Numbered from the stretch's first letter, positions 7,735 to 16,880 are shown. The stretch: DNA of 64,000 nt from Gallibacter sp963558965 (GCA_963558965.1 CAUWIT010000005.1:34554-98553); one strand, 5' to 3'. A program made the numbers and translations. The notes: generated by a model not told the origin, from the letters alone.

Positions 7735-8220
7735 ATGCCAAAGAAAAAAGACGATAAAACTAATGTTATGCGTATATTAGAACAAAAGAAAATCAAGTAT
7801 AACCATTACAATTATGTTGATAGTGGAGCTATTAGCGGTGTGGAAGTTGCTACAACTCTAAACCAAAATCCTTCACAAGTTTTTAAAACTCTTGTAACAA
7901 GAGGCAAAACTGGAAATAACTATGTTTTTGTCGTGCCTTGTGACAAGGAATTAGACTTGAAAAAAGCAGCTAAAGCATCTGGTGAAAAATCTATTGAAAT
8001 GGTTAAATCTAAAGAACTGTTACCTTTAACTGGATATATTCACGGTGGCTGCTCACCTATAGGTATGAAAAAAACATTTACAACTTTTATAGATAGCAGC
8101 GCACAAAACTTCGATACTATTATTTACAGCGGAGGCAAAGTAGGATATCAAGTTGAAACTTCTTTAGATGATCTATATAAAATCATTAGATTTGCCCTTG
8201 CTCCAATTACAGTTGCTTAA
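7735..8220 (+). CDS. ybaK: YbaK/EbsC-family aminoacyl-tRNA deacylase
   Basis: 161 aa from the ATG at 7735 (MPKKKDD), which lies 10 nt after AAGGA; an earlier in-frame ATG at 7714 overlaps that site and is unlikely. The fold signatures are the central FKTLVTRGKTGNNYVFVVP, the ELDLKKAAKASG segment and the GYIHGGCSPIG loop of the YbaK subfamily. These enzymes hydrolyse Cys-tRNA(Pro) in trans, correcting an error of prolyl-tRNA synthetase. A TATAAT box lies about 40 bp upstream. The gene stands alone and ends at a strong hairpin. Confidence 0.9.
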   Translation: MPKKKDDKTNVMRILEQKKIKYNHYNYVDSGAISGVEVATTLNQNPSQVFKTLVTRGKTGNNYVFVVPCDKELDLKKAAKASGEKSIEMVKSKELLPLTGYIHGGCSPIGMKKTFTTFIDSSAQNFDTIIYSGGKVGYQVETSLDDLYKIIRFALAPITVA

Positions 8221-8230
8221 CTTAACACGA

Positions 8231-8272
8231 AAAAGGCGTCAATATCAATTTTGATAAAGACGCCTTCTTTTT
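8231..8272. terminator. Bidirectional terminator between ybaK and SulP
   Basis: AAGGCGTC (8233-8240) pairs with GACGCCTT (8259-8266), flanked by an A run and a T run, so it can serve both convergent genes. Confidence 0.9.
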
Positions 8273-8294
8273 ATATGTTTGATTATGTTATAAG

Positions 8295-9956
8295 TTATGC
8301 ATTTTTTCTTGCTTCTTCTAATAATTCTCCTGCTTCTAATATGGCAAACTCTGCACTTTGGAATACATATTTTTCACCTATAATATCCATTAGACCACCT
8401 TGTCTTAGCTTTGATTCAACTTTTGGCTGTACACTTGTAAGCATAACTTTTATACCTTCTGCCTCAAGCTCTTCAACAAGTTCTAACATAGCCTGTATCC
8501 CCGAAAGGTCAATAACTGGAACACCTCTCATAGATAGTATTATAATCTTTGCACCATCTATATCAGTCAATTTGTTTTTAATTTTCTCTGTTACAGCAAA
8601 GAAAATTGTTCCTGTTAAATATACAACTTTAATTTTATTAAATGAGTCAGTATGGTCTATACCCATCTGTTTTAATTTTTTATCATCTATATCAGCTGTA
8701 TTAATTTCAATATCTGTCATTCTTACAACTATTAGTATAGCCGCAAAAGATACACCGATAATAATTGCCTGTGTTAAGTCTAATACAATAGTTGCACCCA
8801 TTGTTATAAAGAACTTAGCCATACCAGTTTTAAAGTGATTGTTAAAGATAAACTTAATGTTTTCCCAGTCATTCATACGCCAAGCTGTTACAATAAGCAC
8901 TCCAGCCAAAGCTGATAGAGGTATTGCTGACATTACTGGGGCGAGAACGAACATGGACAAAAGAAGTATAAGTGCATGAACCACACCTGCCATTCTTGTT
9001 TCACAACCTGCCTTAATTGCAACACTTGTACGCGCTATCGCTGCTGTAGCAGGCACTCCACCGAAAAATGGTATAAGCACATTGCCGATACCTTGAGCTA
9101 TTAGCTCTCTATCCGCATTGTAGTCCTCTTTTTTCAACTTGCTGGCAGAAGCCACACATAGCAAGCTTTCTATCATAGCCAATGCGGCAATTGAAAGTGC
9201 TGGTATTACCAAATCCCAAAATTGTTTAATGCTTACGCTTGTAATTGAAAGTCTTTCGTCTAAAAATATTGTTTTAGGTATATCGCCGACTACTGCTACA
9301 TCAAACTTAGCAAAGTGATTTACTATTAATACCAAAATTATTGCTACTAGTGATGAAGGTATTTTTGCATTTAACTTTTGTGGCCATATAAACATAAATA
9401 TAACTACTGCAAGGCCTATACACATAGTTGGTATATCTGGGTTAAAGCCATCTGTAAAATATGATACCAGTTTCATAATTGCAAGATCGCCTTTTGATGT
9501 TACCCCAAAGAAATTATCTAGCTGTCCTAGCGCTATAATCACCGCAATACCTGATGTAAATCCAGTTATTACTGATGATGGGATAAAATATATGATTCGG
9601 CCCAATTTAAAAATCCCGGCAACAATTAGTATTATACCTGCAAAGAAACTTGCGATAAATATACCTTGCATCCCGTATTTTGCTGCTAGGGTAACTAGGA
9701 TTGCTGTCATTGCTCCTGTAGGCCCTGACATCTGGAATGACGCTCCAGAAAAAACTCCTATAACTATACCGCCTATTATGGCTGTAATAAGTCCTGCTGC
9801 CGCTGTTGCTCCTGAGCTGACACCAAATGCCAATGCAAGTGGCAATGCTACGGCCGCTACTGTTATACCTGCCATTATGTCTTTTGCTAACTTTTTACTA
9901 TTATATCCGGTAAATTCTTTTTTTAAGTCCGAGATATAGTCTCCTATAATATTCAA
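8295..9956 (-). CDS. SulP-family anion transporter with STAS domain
   Basis: 553 aa from a TTG at 9956 (reading LNIIGDYISDLKKEF), chosen because GGGAAGGAG ends 6 nt before it; a GTG at 9995 would place the ribosome site and a TATAAT box inside the gene. About 430 residues are membrane-spanning, with the SulP motif around VAAVALPLALAFGVSSG. A cytoplasmic STAS domain follows near the end (IILSMRGVPVIDLSGIQAMLELVEELEAEG). Family members carry sulfate, bicarbonate or dicarboxylates. No sulfur genes are adjacent, so the substrate is open. Confidence 0.9.
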   Translation of the reverse strand: MNIIGDYISDLKKEFTGYNSKKLAKDIMAGITVAAVALPLALAFGVSSGATAAAGLITAIIGGIVIGVFSGASFQMSGPTGAMTAILVTLAAKYGMQGIFIASFFAGIILIVAGIFKLGRIIYFIPSSVITGFTSGIAVIIALGQLDNFFGVTSKGDLAIMKLVSYFTDGFNPDIPTMCIGLAVVIFMFIWPQKLNAKIPSSLVAIILVLIVNHFAKFDVAVVGDIPKTIFLDERLSITSVSIKQFWDLVIPALSIAALAMIESLLCVASASKLKKEDYNADRELIAQGIGNVLIPFFGGVPATAAIARTSVAIKAGCETRMAGVVHALILLLSMFVLAPVMSAIPLSALAGVLIVTAWRMNDWENIKFIFNNHFKTGMAKFFITMGATIVLDLTQAIIIGVSFAAILIVVRMTDIEINTADIDDKKLKQMGIDHTDSFNKIKVVYLTGTIFFAVTEKIKNKLTDIDGAKIIILSMRGVPVIDLSGIQAMLELVEELEAEGIKVMLTSVQPKVESKLRQGGLMDIIGEKYVFQSAEFAILEAGELLEEARKNA

Positions 9957-10062
9957 TTTTTTCTCCTTCCCTAAATTATAACGCTTTACACTCACGGATT
10001 AATAGTATATCACATTTTCGGTAAAGTATACAAGGGTAAAAGGTTAACCTGACAAAAATAGC

Positions 10063-10110
10063 AAAAAAAGAAGTAGCCACTTATCCATTAGATGTTAAAT
10101 GACTACTTCA
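10063..10110 (-). terminator. Terminator of groESL
   Basis: On the minus strand GAAGTAG pairs with CTACTTC across a 26-nt loop, followed by seven Ts. Confidence 0.65.
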
Positions 10111-10154
10111 TTTGAGTTTACATTTATATTATTTAGATGAGCTTACATCAGAGC

Positions 10155-11789
10155 TTACATCATGCCTGGCATACCGCCCATGCCCTGTGGTGGCATTGGA
10201 GGCATATCGTTTTCTTTAACAACGTCTACTACACCAGCTTCAGTAGTTAGAAGCATAGCTGAAGCAGAAGCAGCATTTGCTAAAGCAGATTTTGTTACCT
10301 TAGCTGGGTCAACGATACCAGCTTCAATCATATCCTGATATTCTTCGCTGTAAGCGTTAAATCCTGTTCCAACCTTGCTAGTCTTAACTTTTTCAACTAC
10401 TACGCTACCTTCAAATCCAGCATTTTCAGCAATCTGTCTAACTGGTTCTTCTAGGGCTCTCATAATAATTGTTGCACCTGTCTTTTCGTCGCCTGATAGA
10501 GTCTTAACGTATTTAGCAACTGCAGGAATAGCATTTGCAAGAGCAACTCCACCACCTGGTACGATACCTTCTTCAACACCAGCAACTGTAGCGTTAAGAG
10601 CATCTTCGATTCTTAGTTTTCTTTCTTTTAGTTCTGTTTCTGTAGCTGCACCTACCTGGATAACTGCAACACCACCTGTTAGTTTTGCTAGTCTTTCCTG
10701 TAGTTTTTCCTTATCGAAATCAGAAGTTATTTCAGCGATCTGGTTTCTGATAAATGCAACTCTTGCATTTATTTCGTCTTTGTCTCCAGCTCCGCCTACG
10801 ATAACTGTGTTGTCTTTGTCAACTTTAACAGTTGCAGCAGTACCTAGCATATCGATAGTTGCTTCTTTTAGGTCATATCCTAATTCTTCAGCAATTACAG
10901 TACCGCCAGTTAGAGTAGCGATATCTTCCATCATTGCTTTTCTTCTGTCACCAAATCCTGGAGCTTTTACTGCAACGCAGTCAAATGTTCCCTTTAATTT
11001 ATTTACTACTAGAGTTGCCAATGCTTCGCCATCTACATCGTCTGCTATGATAACAAGTTTTCTTCCAGCCTGGATAACCTGTTCTAGTAGAGGTAGGATT
11101 TCCTGAATGTTGTTGATTTTTTTATCAGTTAATAGGATTAATGGATTTTCAATTACTGCTTCCATTTTTTCAGGATCTGTAGCCATGTATGCTGATAGGT
11201 ATCCTCTGTCAAACTGCATACCTTCAACTACTTCTAGGTTTGTTCCTACTGATCTGCCTTCTTCAACAGTAATAACACCATCTTTTCCTACTCTTTCCAT
11301 TGCTTCAGCGATTAGCTGACCGATGTTTTCATCTGCTGATGAAACTGATGCGATATTTGCGATAGCATCTTTTGTATCTACATCTTTAGCATTTTTCTTG
11401 ATTTCTTCAATTGCAACATCTACTGCACCCTGGATACCTTTTTTAAGAATCATTGGGTTAGCACCTGCTGCAACATTTTTAAATCCTTCGTTAATAATAA
11501 TCTGAGCTAATAAAGTAGCTGTAGTTGTACCATCACCTGCAACATCATTTGTTTTAGTTGCAACTTCTCTAACTAAAGCAGCTCCCATGTTTTCAACTGG
11601 ATCTTCAAGTTCGATTTCTCTTGCAATTGTAACACCGTCATTTGTGATCAATGGTGCACCAAATTTCTTTTCAAGTAGAACATTTCTTCCTTTAGGTCCA
11701 AGTGTAATTTTTACTGTGTTTGCTAATTTGTCAACGCCTTTCTGTAGTTTTCTTCTGGCATCTTCTCCGTAGTATAAATCTTTAGCCAT
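10155..11789 (-). CDS. groEL: Chaperonin GroEL (60 kDa)
   Basis: 544 aa, full length for GroEL, from MAKDLYYGEDARRKL through the ATP-binding GPKGRN and the GDGTTTAT motif (residues 86-93) to the flexible Gly/Met-rich tail (MPPMPPQGMGGMPGMM). It forms the double-ring ATP-driven folding chamber in the cytosol with GroES. It lies 23 bp after groES, and AAGGAG precedes the ATG. Control is by the CIRCE element before groES. Confidence 0.99.
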   Translation of the reverse strand: MAKDLYYGEDARRKLQKGVDKLANTVKITLGPKGRNVLLEKKFGAPLITNDGVTIAREIELEDPVENMGAALVREVATKTNDVAGDGTTTATLLAQIIINEGFKNVAAGANPMILKKGIQGAVDVAIEEIKKNAKDVDTKDAIANIASVSSADENIGQLIAEAMERVGKDGVITVEEGRSVGTNLEVVEGMQFDRGYLSAYMATDPEKMEAVIENPLILLTDKKINNIQEILPLLEQVIQAGRKLVIIADDVDGEALATLVVNKLKGTFDCVAVKAPGFGDRRKAMMEDIATLTGGTVIAEELGYDLKEATIDMLGTAATVKVDKDNTVIVGGAGDKDEINARVAFIRNQIAEITSDFDKEKLQERLAKLTGGVAVIQVGAATETELKERKLRIEDALNATVAGVEEGIVPGGGVALANAIPAVAKYVKTLSGDEKTGATIIMRALEEPVRQIAENAGFEGSVVVEKVKTSKVGTGFNAYSEEYQDMIEAGIVDPAKVTKSALANAASASAMLLTTEAGVVDVVKENDMPPMPPQGMGGMPGMM

Positions 11790-11812
11790 CTTTCTTCACT
11801 CCTTCACATTTA

Positions 11813-12091
11813 TTATTCAACTATTCCTAATATATCTTTTTGACTGATGATTATGTATTCTTCTCCATCGTATTTAACAGGAGTACCTGCATACTGTGAG
11901 AAAATAACTGTTTCACCAACTTTTACTTCCATCTTAACTTCTTCTGTTCCAGGACCAACTGCAATTACTGATGCTGTCTGTGGCTTTTCCTTTGCCTGTC
12001 CTGTAATAACAAATCCGCTAGGTGTTGTGTTAACCTCTTCGCTTCTTTTAATAACTAATCTGTCTCCAAGTGGTCTAATACCAAAACTCAT
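11813..12091 (-). CDS. groES: Co-chaperonin GroES (10 kDa)
   Basis: 92 aa from the ATG at 12091 (MSFGIRPLGDRLVIK), preceded by GGAGGT; an 11-residue upstream extension would swallow that site. The mobile loop (NTTPSGFVITGQ) and the conserved GDRLVI and VGPG motifs are intact. It caps the GroEL chamber. First gene of the groESL operon, directly behind CIRCE. Confidence 0.98.
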   Translation of the reverse strand: MSFGIRPLGDRLVIKRSEEVNTTPSGFVITGQAKEKPQTASVIAVGPGTEEVKMEVKVGETVIFSQYAGTPVKYDGEEYIIISQKDILGIVE

Positions 12092-12117
12092 CTTTCTTAC
12101 CTCCATTTTACATTTTA

Positions 12118-12144
12118 TTAGCACTCAACCTCATTGAGTGCTAA
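12118..12144. promoter_or_regulatory. CIRCE operator (HrcA binding site)
   Basis: TTAGCACTC-N9-GAGTGCTAA is an exact match to the CIRCE consensus, 27 bp upstream of the groES start. HrcA binds it and represses groESL until heat shock. Confidence 0.98.
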
Positions 12145-12170
12145 CTATATTTTACTACTTATTTACTTAT

Positions 12171-12176
12171 TGTCAA
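12171..12176 (-). promoter_or_regulatory. -35 element of groESL promoter
   Basis: Minus strand TTGACA, with an A/T-rich -10 region (AAATAT) about 18 bp on, just upstream of CIRCE. Confidence 0.5.
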
Positions 12177-12194
12177 TATCTTGCACAAATTTAT

Positions 12195-13496
12195 TTAAAG
12201 TTTTTCTACTACCATTTCCAAAATTCTTCTGTTTTCAATGGAAGTGACCTCTATTTTCAGATTGTCGGTTTCCACTAAAACTCTGTCATTTTCATTAGGA
12301 ATGGCTTCTAGGTGCTCTAACACTACTCCGCTCATAGTATGATAATGACCTTTTTTATCGATTTTGATACCTGTTTCGTGTTCAAACTTTTTGATAGTGC
12401 AATCTCCTTGAACTAGCCATTTGCCTTCTGATAATTTTTTTACTTCCTCTTCTTCTGGCAAATCGTACTCGTCGTAAATATTTCCAAATATCTCCTCTAG
12501 TAAATCCTCCATAGTTATAAGACCATTGATTGATCCGTATTCGTCAATTACTATAGCCATATGTCTTTTCTCAAGCTGCATACGCTTAAATAATTCAGAT
12601 GCTTTCATATTTTCCGATACAAAATATCCGTTTCTAACATAAGGCTTTATATCGTATTTTCTATTTTCATCAGCCATCAAATAGTCTTTTGAATAAAGGA
12701 CTCCTACTATATCATCATCTTCATTGTACACAGGTATACGAGAACAACCACTTGATTTAATAGTTTCAAGTATAGTTTCTTCTGTATCATCTATATTTAC
12801 AGTTTTCATTTCAGAACGTTGTGTCATAACTTCAGCGACAGTTATATCGTTAAAATCAAACACATTTTTTATCCAGTCGCTTTCGAATGCTTCTATTGCT
12901 CCGATTTTACCACCTAGCTCTATCATCATTTTTATTTCTTCTTCTGTTACATTATCCTCTTCAGTTTCAGTTTTCATACGAAGCAATTTTAAAACTAAAT
13001 TTGTACTAAATGATAGAAATACTACTACTGGTTTCATTATAACTGCAATAGCTAAAACTACTGGTGAAGTAAATCTAGCTATTTCATAAGGCTTTTGCAT
13101 AGCAATTCGCTTTGGCACCAATTCTCCAAAAATCAAAGTTAAATATGAAAGTACTAAAGTGATAACGACTACTGAAATAACCTCCAAAGTCTTAAGGGAA
13201 ACAGATGTCATTCCTAAGTCATCGTGTACCCAATTTACAATATAGCCAGAAAAATTATCTGCGGCAAAGGCACTTCCTAAAAATCCTGCAAGGGTTATCC
13301 CCACCTGAATAGTAGATAAAAATCCTGAAGGCTCATCTAGCATTTTTACAAGCCTTTTTGCGGTTTTATCCCCTTCCTCTGACTGTTTTCTAAGTTTTGC
13401 ACTGCTAAGAGAAAGCACAGCAATCTCAGTAGATGCAAAAAATGCATTTAAAAATATTAGTATTAACTGCAAAATTATTTGTTGTGGTACGTCCAT
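12195..13496 (-). CDS. CNNM/CorC-type membrane protein (DUF21, CBS pair, CorC_HlyC)
   Basis: 433 aa. Residues about 1-190 are the DUF21 membrane domain (four hydrophobic segments, with the FGELVPKRIAMQKP motif). Residues about 210-340 hold two CBS domains (VMTQRSEMKTVNIDDT; MAIVIDEYGSINGLITMEDLLEEIFG). The last ~85 residues are the CorC_HlyC domain. Such proteins, often annotated as hemolysin C, act in Mg2+ or Co2+ efflux and homeostasis, with nucleotide binding in the CBS pair. AAGGAG precedes the ATG. It stands alone, behind a terminator that closes the SPFH operon. Confidence 0.88.
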   Translation of the reverse strand: MDVPQQIILQLILIFLNAFFASTEIAVLSLSSAKLRKQSEEGDKTAKRLVKMLDEPSGFLSTIQVGITLAGFLGSAFAADNFSGYIVNWVHDDLGMTSVSLKTLEVISVVVITLVLSYLTLIFGELVPKRIAMQKPYEIARFTSPVVLAIAVIMKPVVVFLSFSTNLVLKLLRMKTETEEDNVTEEEIKMMIELGGKIGAIEAFESDWIKNVFDFNDITVAEVMTQRSEMKTVNIDDTEETILETIKSSGCSRIPVYNEDDDIVGVLYSKDYLMADENRKYDIKPYVRNGYFVSENMKASELFKRMQLEKRHMAIVIDEYGSINGLITMEDLLEEIFGNIYDEYDLPEEEEVKKLSEGKWLVQGDCTIKKFEHETGIKIDKKGHYHTMSGVVLEHLEAIPNENDRVLVETDNLKIEVTSIENRRILEMVVEKL

Positions 13497-13554
13497 AAAT
13501 TTCTCTCCTTCTTTTTCTTCTTTTTACTTTTATTTCCATATACCTATAAAACAA

Positions 13555-13591
13555 AAGACTTTTACCCATATTAAATACAGATAAAAGTCTT
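13555..13591. terminator. Terminator between SPFH operon and CNNM gene
   Basis: AAGACTTTTA pairs with TAAAAGTCTT, followed on both strands by T-rich sequence. It separates two minus-strand transcription units. Confidence 0.75.
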
Positions 13592-13606
13592 GTTTTTTAA
13601 TAAATA

Positions 13607-13614
13607 AACCGGTT
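13607..13614. repeat. AACCGGTT palindrome downstream of the SPFH gene
   Basis: AACCGGTT flanked by A/T-rich arms. A longer copy, TTAACCGGTTAA, lies upstream of the same gene at 14645-14656. Role unknown. Confidence 0.3.
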
Positions 13615-13668
13615 ATTTCTAACGTGATGACGGCTATTTAACACACCTTATGTGCTAACTACTCCCTT

Positions 13669-14610
13669 TTATTTTTTTACTACTTCTGCAACTGTTGTGG
13701 CAAATCCAGCCAAATTTTGAAGTTCTGATGGAATTATTATCTTAGTTGCCTGTCCATCTGCTACTTTTTCTAAAGCTTCAAAGCTCTTCAAAGCCAAAAC
13801 TTCATTTGTAGGTTCTGATTCTTTTAACATAACCAAACCTTTTGCTGTAGCTTCTTGAACTAGTCTTATAGCTTCTGCATTACCTTCGGCTATTTTAATA
13901 GCAGCCATTTTTTCAGCTTCTGCATTTAGTATTGCAGCCTGCTTGTCTGCTTCTGCCTTAAGAATGGCAACTTCTTTGTTTCCTTCTGCTACTAGAACTG
14001 AAGACTTCTTTTCACCTTCGGCTCTTAAGATAGCTTCTCTTTTTTCACGCTCAGCCTTCATCTGTTTTTCCATAGCATCCTGGATTTCTCTTGGTGGAGT
14101 TATATTTTTTACTTCCACACGATTTATCTTAATGCCCCATGGATCTGTTGCTTCATCTAATACTGATCTAATATTTGAATTGATATAATCTCTACCTGTT
14201 AGAGTTGCATCTAAGTCAAGCTCACCAATAATATTTCTAAGAGTTGTTGCAGTTAAGTTTTCAACTGCTGACATTGGGTTGTCAACTCCATAAGTGTATA
14301 GCTTAGGCTCTGTAATTTGGAAATAAACTACTGTATCAATTTCCATAGTTACATTGTCTTTTGTAATTACAGGCTGTGGTAAAAAGTCTATTACATTTTC
14401 CTTTAATGACACTTTTTTTGCTACTTTGTCAATCAAAGGAATTTTAAAATGTATACCTACTTCCCATGTGCAATTATATGCGCCAAGTCTTTCGATTACA
14501 AATGCGTTTGCCTGTGGAACTATACGAATATTTGTAACAATAAGCCAAATGATTAAAGCAATTATAATTATTCCAAATAATGTGCCCCCGATATCTCCTA
14601 AAATACCCAT
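13669..14610 (-). CDS. SPFH/Band 7 membrane scaffold protein (paraslipin/QmcA-like)
   Basis: 313 aa. One N-terminal membrane segment (residues about 10-28) is followed by the Band 7 domain (VPQANAFVIERLGAYNCTWE...). A long Ala/Glu-rich coiled coil (about 190-260, with repeated AEGNKEVAILKAEADKQAAI-type units) and a short C-terminal tail complete it. These proteins oligomerise on the membrane and organise lipid microdomains or membrane proteases. The upstream partner is NfeD, the conserved SPFH-NfeD pairing, with a 62-bp gap that contains a perfect TTAACCGGTTAA palindrome. Confidence 0.93.
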   Translation of the reverse strand: MGILGDIGGTLFGIIIIALIIWLIVTNIRIVPQANAFVIERLGAYNCTWEVGIHFKIPLIDKVAKKVSLKENVIDFLPQPVITKDNVTMEIDTVVYFQITEPKLYTYGVDNPMSAVENLTATTLRNIIGELDLDATLTGRDYINSNIRSVLDEATDPWGIKINRVEVKNITPPREIQDAMEKQMKAEREKREAILRAEGEKKSSVLVAEGNKEVAILKAEADKQAAILNAEAEKMAAIKIAEGNAEAIRLVQEATAKGLVMLKESEPTNEVLALKSFEALEKVADGQATKIIIPSELQNLAGFATTVAEVVKK

Positions 14611-14644
14611 TTTGTACTCTCCCTTTCGTAACGTAATTAAACGA

Positions 14645-14656
14645 TTAACCGGTTAA
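14645..14656. repeat. TTAACCGGTTAA palindrome upstream of the SPFH gene
   Basis: Perfect 12-bp palindrome in the nfeD-SPFH gap, about 35 bp before the SPFH start; its core recurs after the gene at 13607-13614. It could be an operator; no regulator is assigned. Confidence 0.35.
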
Positions 14657-14672
14657 CTCAACCTTTTTCCGT

Positions 14673-15122
14673 CTAATCTACTTTTTTAGTTACAACTAAT
14701 TTCACGCTAGAAATTTCTTTGACAAGGATTTCTTGTCCTTTATAAATAGTCTCGTCTCCAGCAACTGCTGTCCACATTTGACCGTTTACCTTAACTTGAC
14801 CTGGTCTAAGAGGCTCAATATCCTCCATAACTACACCAGTCATGCCTACAAGAGCATCTGCATTTGTTTTAATAGTTTTTCTCGTAAAGTGCTTATTTAA
14901 TATAGGTCTTGTAAATACCAAAAGCACTACTGAAACAGCTATAAAAACTACTACTTGTATTATTAAAGAATTTGTAAACATAGATGTAAATGCTCCAGCT
15001 AAAGCTCCCGCTGCAAACCAAATAGTTGTAAGCCCCATAGTTGCCGCTTCTACTATAGCTAAAATAATCGCAATACCAATCCATATAATAGCTATGTCTA
15101 CCGTTCCTAAAATTTGTAACAT
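14673..15122 (-). CDS. Short NfeD-family membrane protein
   Basis: 149 aa: three to four hydrophobic segments in the first ~75 residues, then a C-terminal OB-fold (DALVGMTGVVMEDIEPLRPGQVKVNGQMWTA). It lacks the ClpP-like protease domain of long NfeD proteins. NfeD proteins partner Band 7/SPFH proteins, and the SPFH gene follows directly. AAGGGG precedes the ATG; only 11 bp separate it from the glycosylase gene upstream. Confidence 0.9.
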   Translation of the reverse strand: MLQILGTVDIAIIWIGIAIILAIVEAATMGLTTIWFAAGALAGAFTSMFTNSLIIQVVVFIAVSVVLLVFTRPILNKHFTRKTIKTNADALVGMTGVVMEDIEPLRPGQVKVNGQMWTAVAGDETIYKGQEILVKEISSVKLVVTKKVD

Positions 15123-15133
15123 TATAATCCCCT

Positions 15134-16009
15134 TTATTTTCTAATTTGCTCACAATACCCTTCATTTCTCATATAATAAAATAGATATTGCTGAGCTATA
15201 CCGGCGTATTCACCAAATTTTTCTTTGGCAAAAGCCTCCATACCTTTAACGTCATTTTCTTCAAAGCCATATAAAAAGTTCATAACTTTTTTCATCCATA
15301 CATCTATAGGAAATGCATCTCTCTTTTTTAGAGCAAATAACATAATACAATTTGCAACTTTTGGCCCTACACCGTTTAAAGTTGAAATAGTCTTAAAAGC
15401 CTCGGCGCTTGAAACCTCCGCTTCCTTTAGACCTTCGTAAGTTTGCCTATCCGCCTCAAACATCTTTGCACTTGCTATAATATACTTGGCCCTATACCCA
15501 AGTCTACAAGGTGCCAAATCTTCAACAGTCATATCTGCCAAAGTTTTCGCATCTGGAAAAGCATATCTAACTTTACCTCTGTACTGTCCAATCTCCTGCC
15601 CAAAGTTTTCGCAAAGACTTTCGATACAGCCCTTGATGCGAGGTATATTGTTATTTGCCGATATGATAAATGAAATTATAGTTTCCCAGACATCTTGATT
15701 TAACAATCTTATGCCCTCGCCTCTTTTAATGGCGCGACCTATAACTTCATCTTTTGATTTTAGGTTGTTCTTTATTTTAGCATAATCTGTATCAAAGTCC
15801 AAATAGTTTCTCCAAAAATTTTCAAAATTTTCTGAATCGCAATTATCTATAACTAGATTGCTACCTTCCAAAGCCATATTTGCAGCCATTCCGCTAGCAA
15901 CACCTGTGTAACTACCGTCATCTTCCTTTTGCCATCTAAAACACTGACCACAATCAAAAATCTGATCCAAGTCAAAATCTTTTACATTTTCAACTACAAA
16001 CTTGCTCAT
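15134..16009 (-). CDS. Ogg1-type DNA glycosylase / AP lyase (8-oxoguanine repair)
   Basis: 291 aa with the N-terminal beta domain found in Ogg1 but not in MutY or Nth (FDCGQCFRWQKEDDGSYTG). A helix-hairpin-helix core follows (LNGVGPKVANCIMLFALKKRDAFPIDVW). The Lys in VGPKVA and the Asp in FPIDVW are the expected catalytic Lys and Asp of bifunctional glycosylases. It removes oxidised purines such as 8-oxoG. Its ATG overlaps the stop of the upstream P-loop/Asp23-like gene (ATGA), so the two are translationally coupled. Confidence 0.9.
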   Translation of the reverse strand: MSKFVVENVKDFDLDQIFDCGQCFRWQKEDDGSYTGVASGMAANMALEGSNLVIDNCDSENFENFWRNYLDFDTDYAKIKNNLKSKDEVIGRAIKRGEGIRLLNQDVWETIISFIISANNNIPRIKGCIESLCENFGQEIGQYRGKVRYAFPDAKTLADMTVEDLAPCRLGYRAKYIIASAKMFEADRQTYEGLKEAEVSSAEAFKTISTLNGVGPKVANCIMLFALKKRDAFPIDVWMKKVMNFLYGFEENDVKGMEAFAKEKFGEYAGIAQQYLFYYMRNEGYCEQIRK

Positions 16010-16812
16010 GATACACCTCTCACATCAATATTTAGATTTTCAATATTAAAGGCAGTCATTTCCTCGATCATATTTGCGCTTTTACGCTGTAATTCCTTCG
16101 CTATTTCTATAATATTTGTGCCTTTTTTCACCACTAAATAAACATCTATCTCAAGAGCTTCGATATTTTGATTTGCTGTTACTTTTAAAACATTTTCAAT
16201 GCCCTTGATGCCCTGAGCTGTGCATTTTACAATATCGCTAATAACTCTGTCAGAAATAATAAACTCGCCCATATAGCTGTATGTGGGTCTAACTACTGAC
16301 TTTTCGGTGAAACTTCCCTTGCCAGCGCCTATGCCCTTAAAAATGCGCAACGGACTTATAAAATAGCCAGAAAATTGATGTTTTAGCTGCATAGAAGATA
16401 CAGGAATGACATGTTTTCCTTGCCCATTTCGCTGTTTGTCCGCAATCTTTCTCTCATTTTCTGTAGTAATATCCTCAATATATATTTTTTCATCTATTTG
16501 GCCGACTTCAATTCGCTTTGAAATTTTTTCAACCATACCGTCTGAAGTTCCAATAATCAAAATTGATTCGGGATTTACTTCTTTGATTTTTTCTGTGACT
16601 TCTATTTTATGATCTTCATCATTGAACAATGCAGTTTTAACGGCTCCAATCTTAGTCGCCTCTCTTTTTGCAGATTTTCCTGCCATCGCTTTGCCCTTAA
16701 AAATAAAAAGTCCATCGTCTATAATACTCTCTATACCCTTGTCTTTGCAAAGGTTTATAGCCTGGTAGCTTTTACCAGTTCCACTTTTTCCTACTAATGC
16801 GTATACTTTCAT
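16006..16812 (-). CDS. P-loop ATPase domain fused to an Asp23-like domain
   Basis: 268 aa. Walker A GKSGTGKS lies at residues 8-15, followed by a segment (IIDDGLFIFKGKAMAGKSAKREATKIGAVKTALF) that looks like a nucleotide-kinase-type fold. After about residue 165 the protein resembles the Asp23/DUF322 alkaline-shock family (two long beta/alpha units ending in IAKELQRKSANMIEEMTAFNIENLNIDVRGV). I know similar proteins only as uncharacterised clostridial ATP-binding proteins. Asp23-like proteins are usually linked to the cell envelope. Downstream genes are Ogg, NfeD and SPFH. No function is claimed. Confidence 0.7.
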   Translation of the reverse strand: MKVYALVGKSGTGKSYQAINLCKDKGIESIIDDGLFIFKGKAMAGKSAKREATKIGAVKTALFNDEDHKIEVTEKIKEVNPESILIIGTSDGMVEKISKRIEVGQIDEKIYIEDITTENERKIADKQRNGQGKHVIPVSSMQLKHQFSGYFISPLRIFKGIGAGKGSFTEKSVVRPTYSYMGEFIISDRVISDIVKCTAQGIKGIENVLKVTANQNIEALEIDVYLVVKKGTNIIEIAKELQRKSANMIEEMTAFNIENLNIDVRGVS

Positions 16813-16813
16813 C

Positions 16814-16842
16814 TTTACATCTCCAATTTATGATGTTATAAT
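16814..16842 (+). promoter_or_regulatory. Ferredoxin promoter
   Basis: TTTACA (16814-16819) and TATAAT (16837-16842) with an exact 17-bp spacer, beginning just beyond the start codon of the divergent ATPase gene. Confidence 0.7.
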
Positions 16843-16880
16843 TTCTTTGTTGAGATATATCTTAAAAGGAGGAAAAAAAA

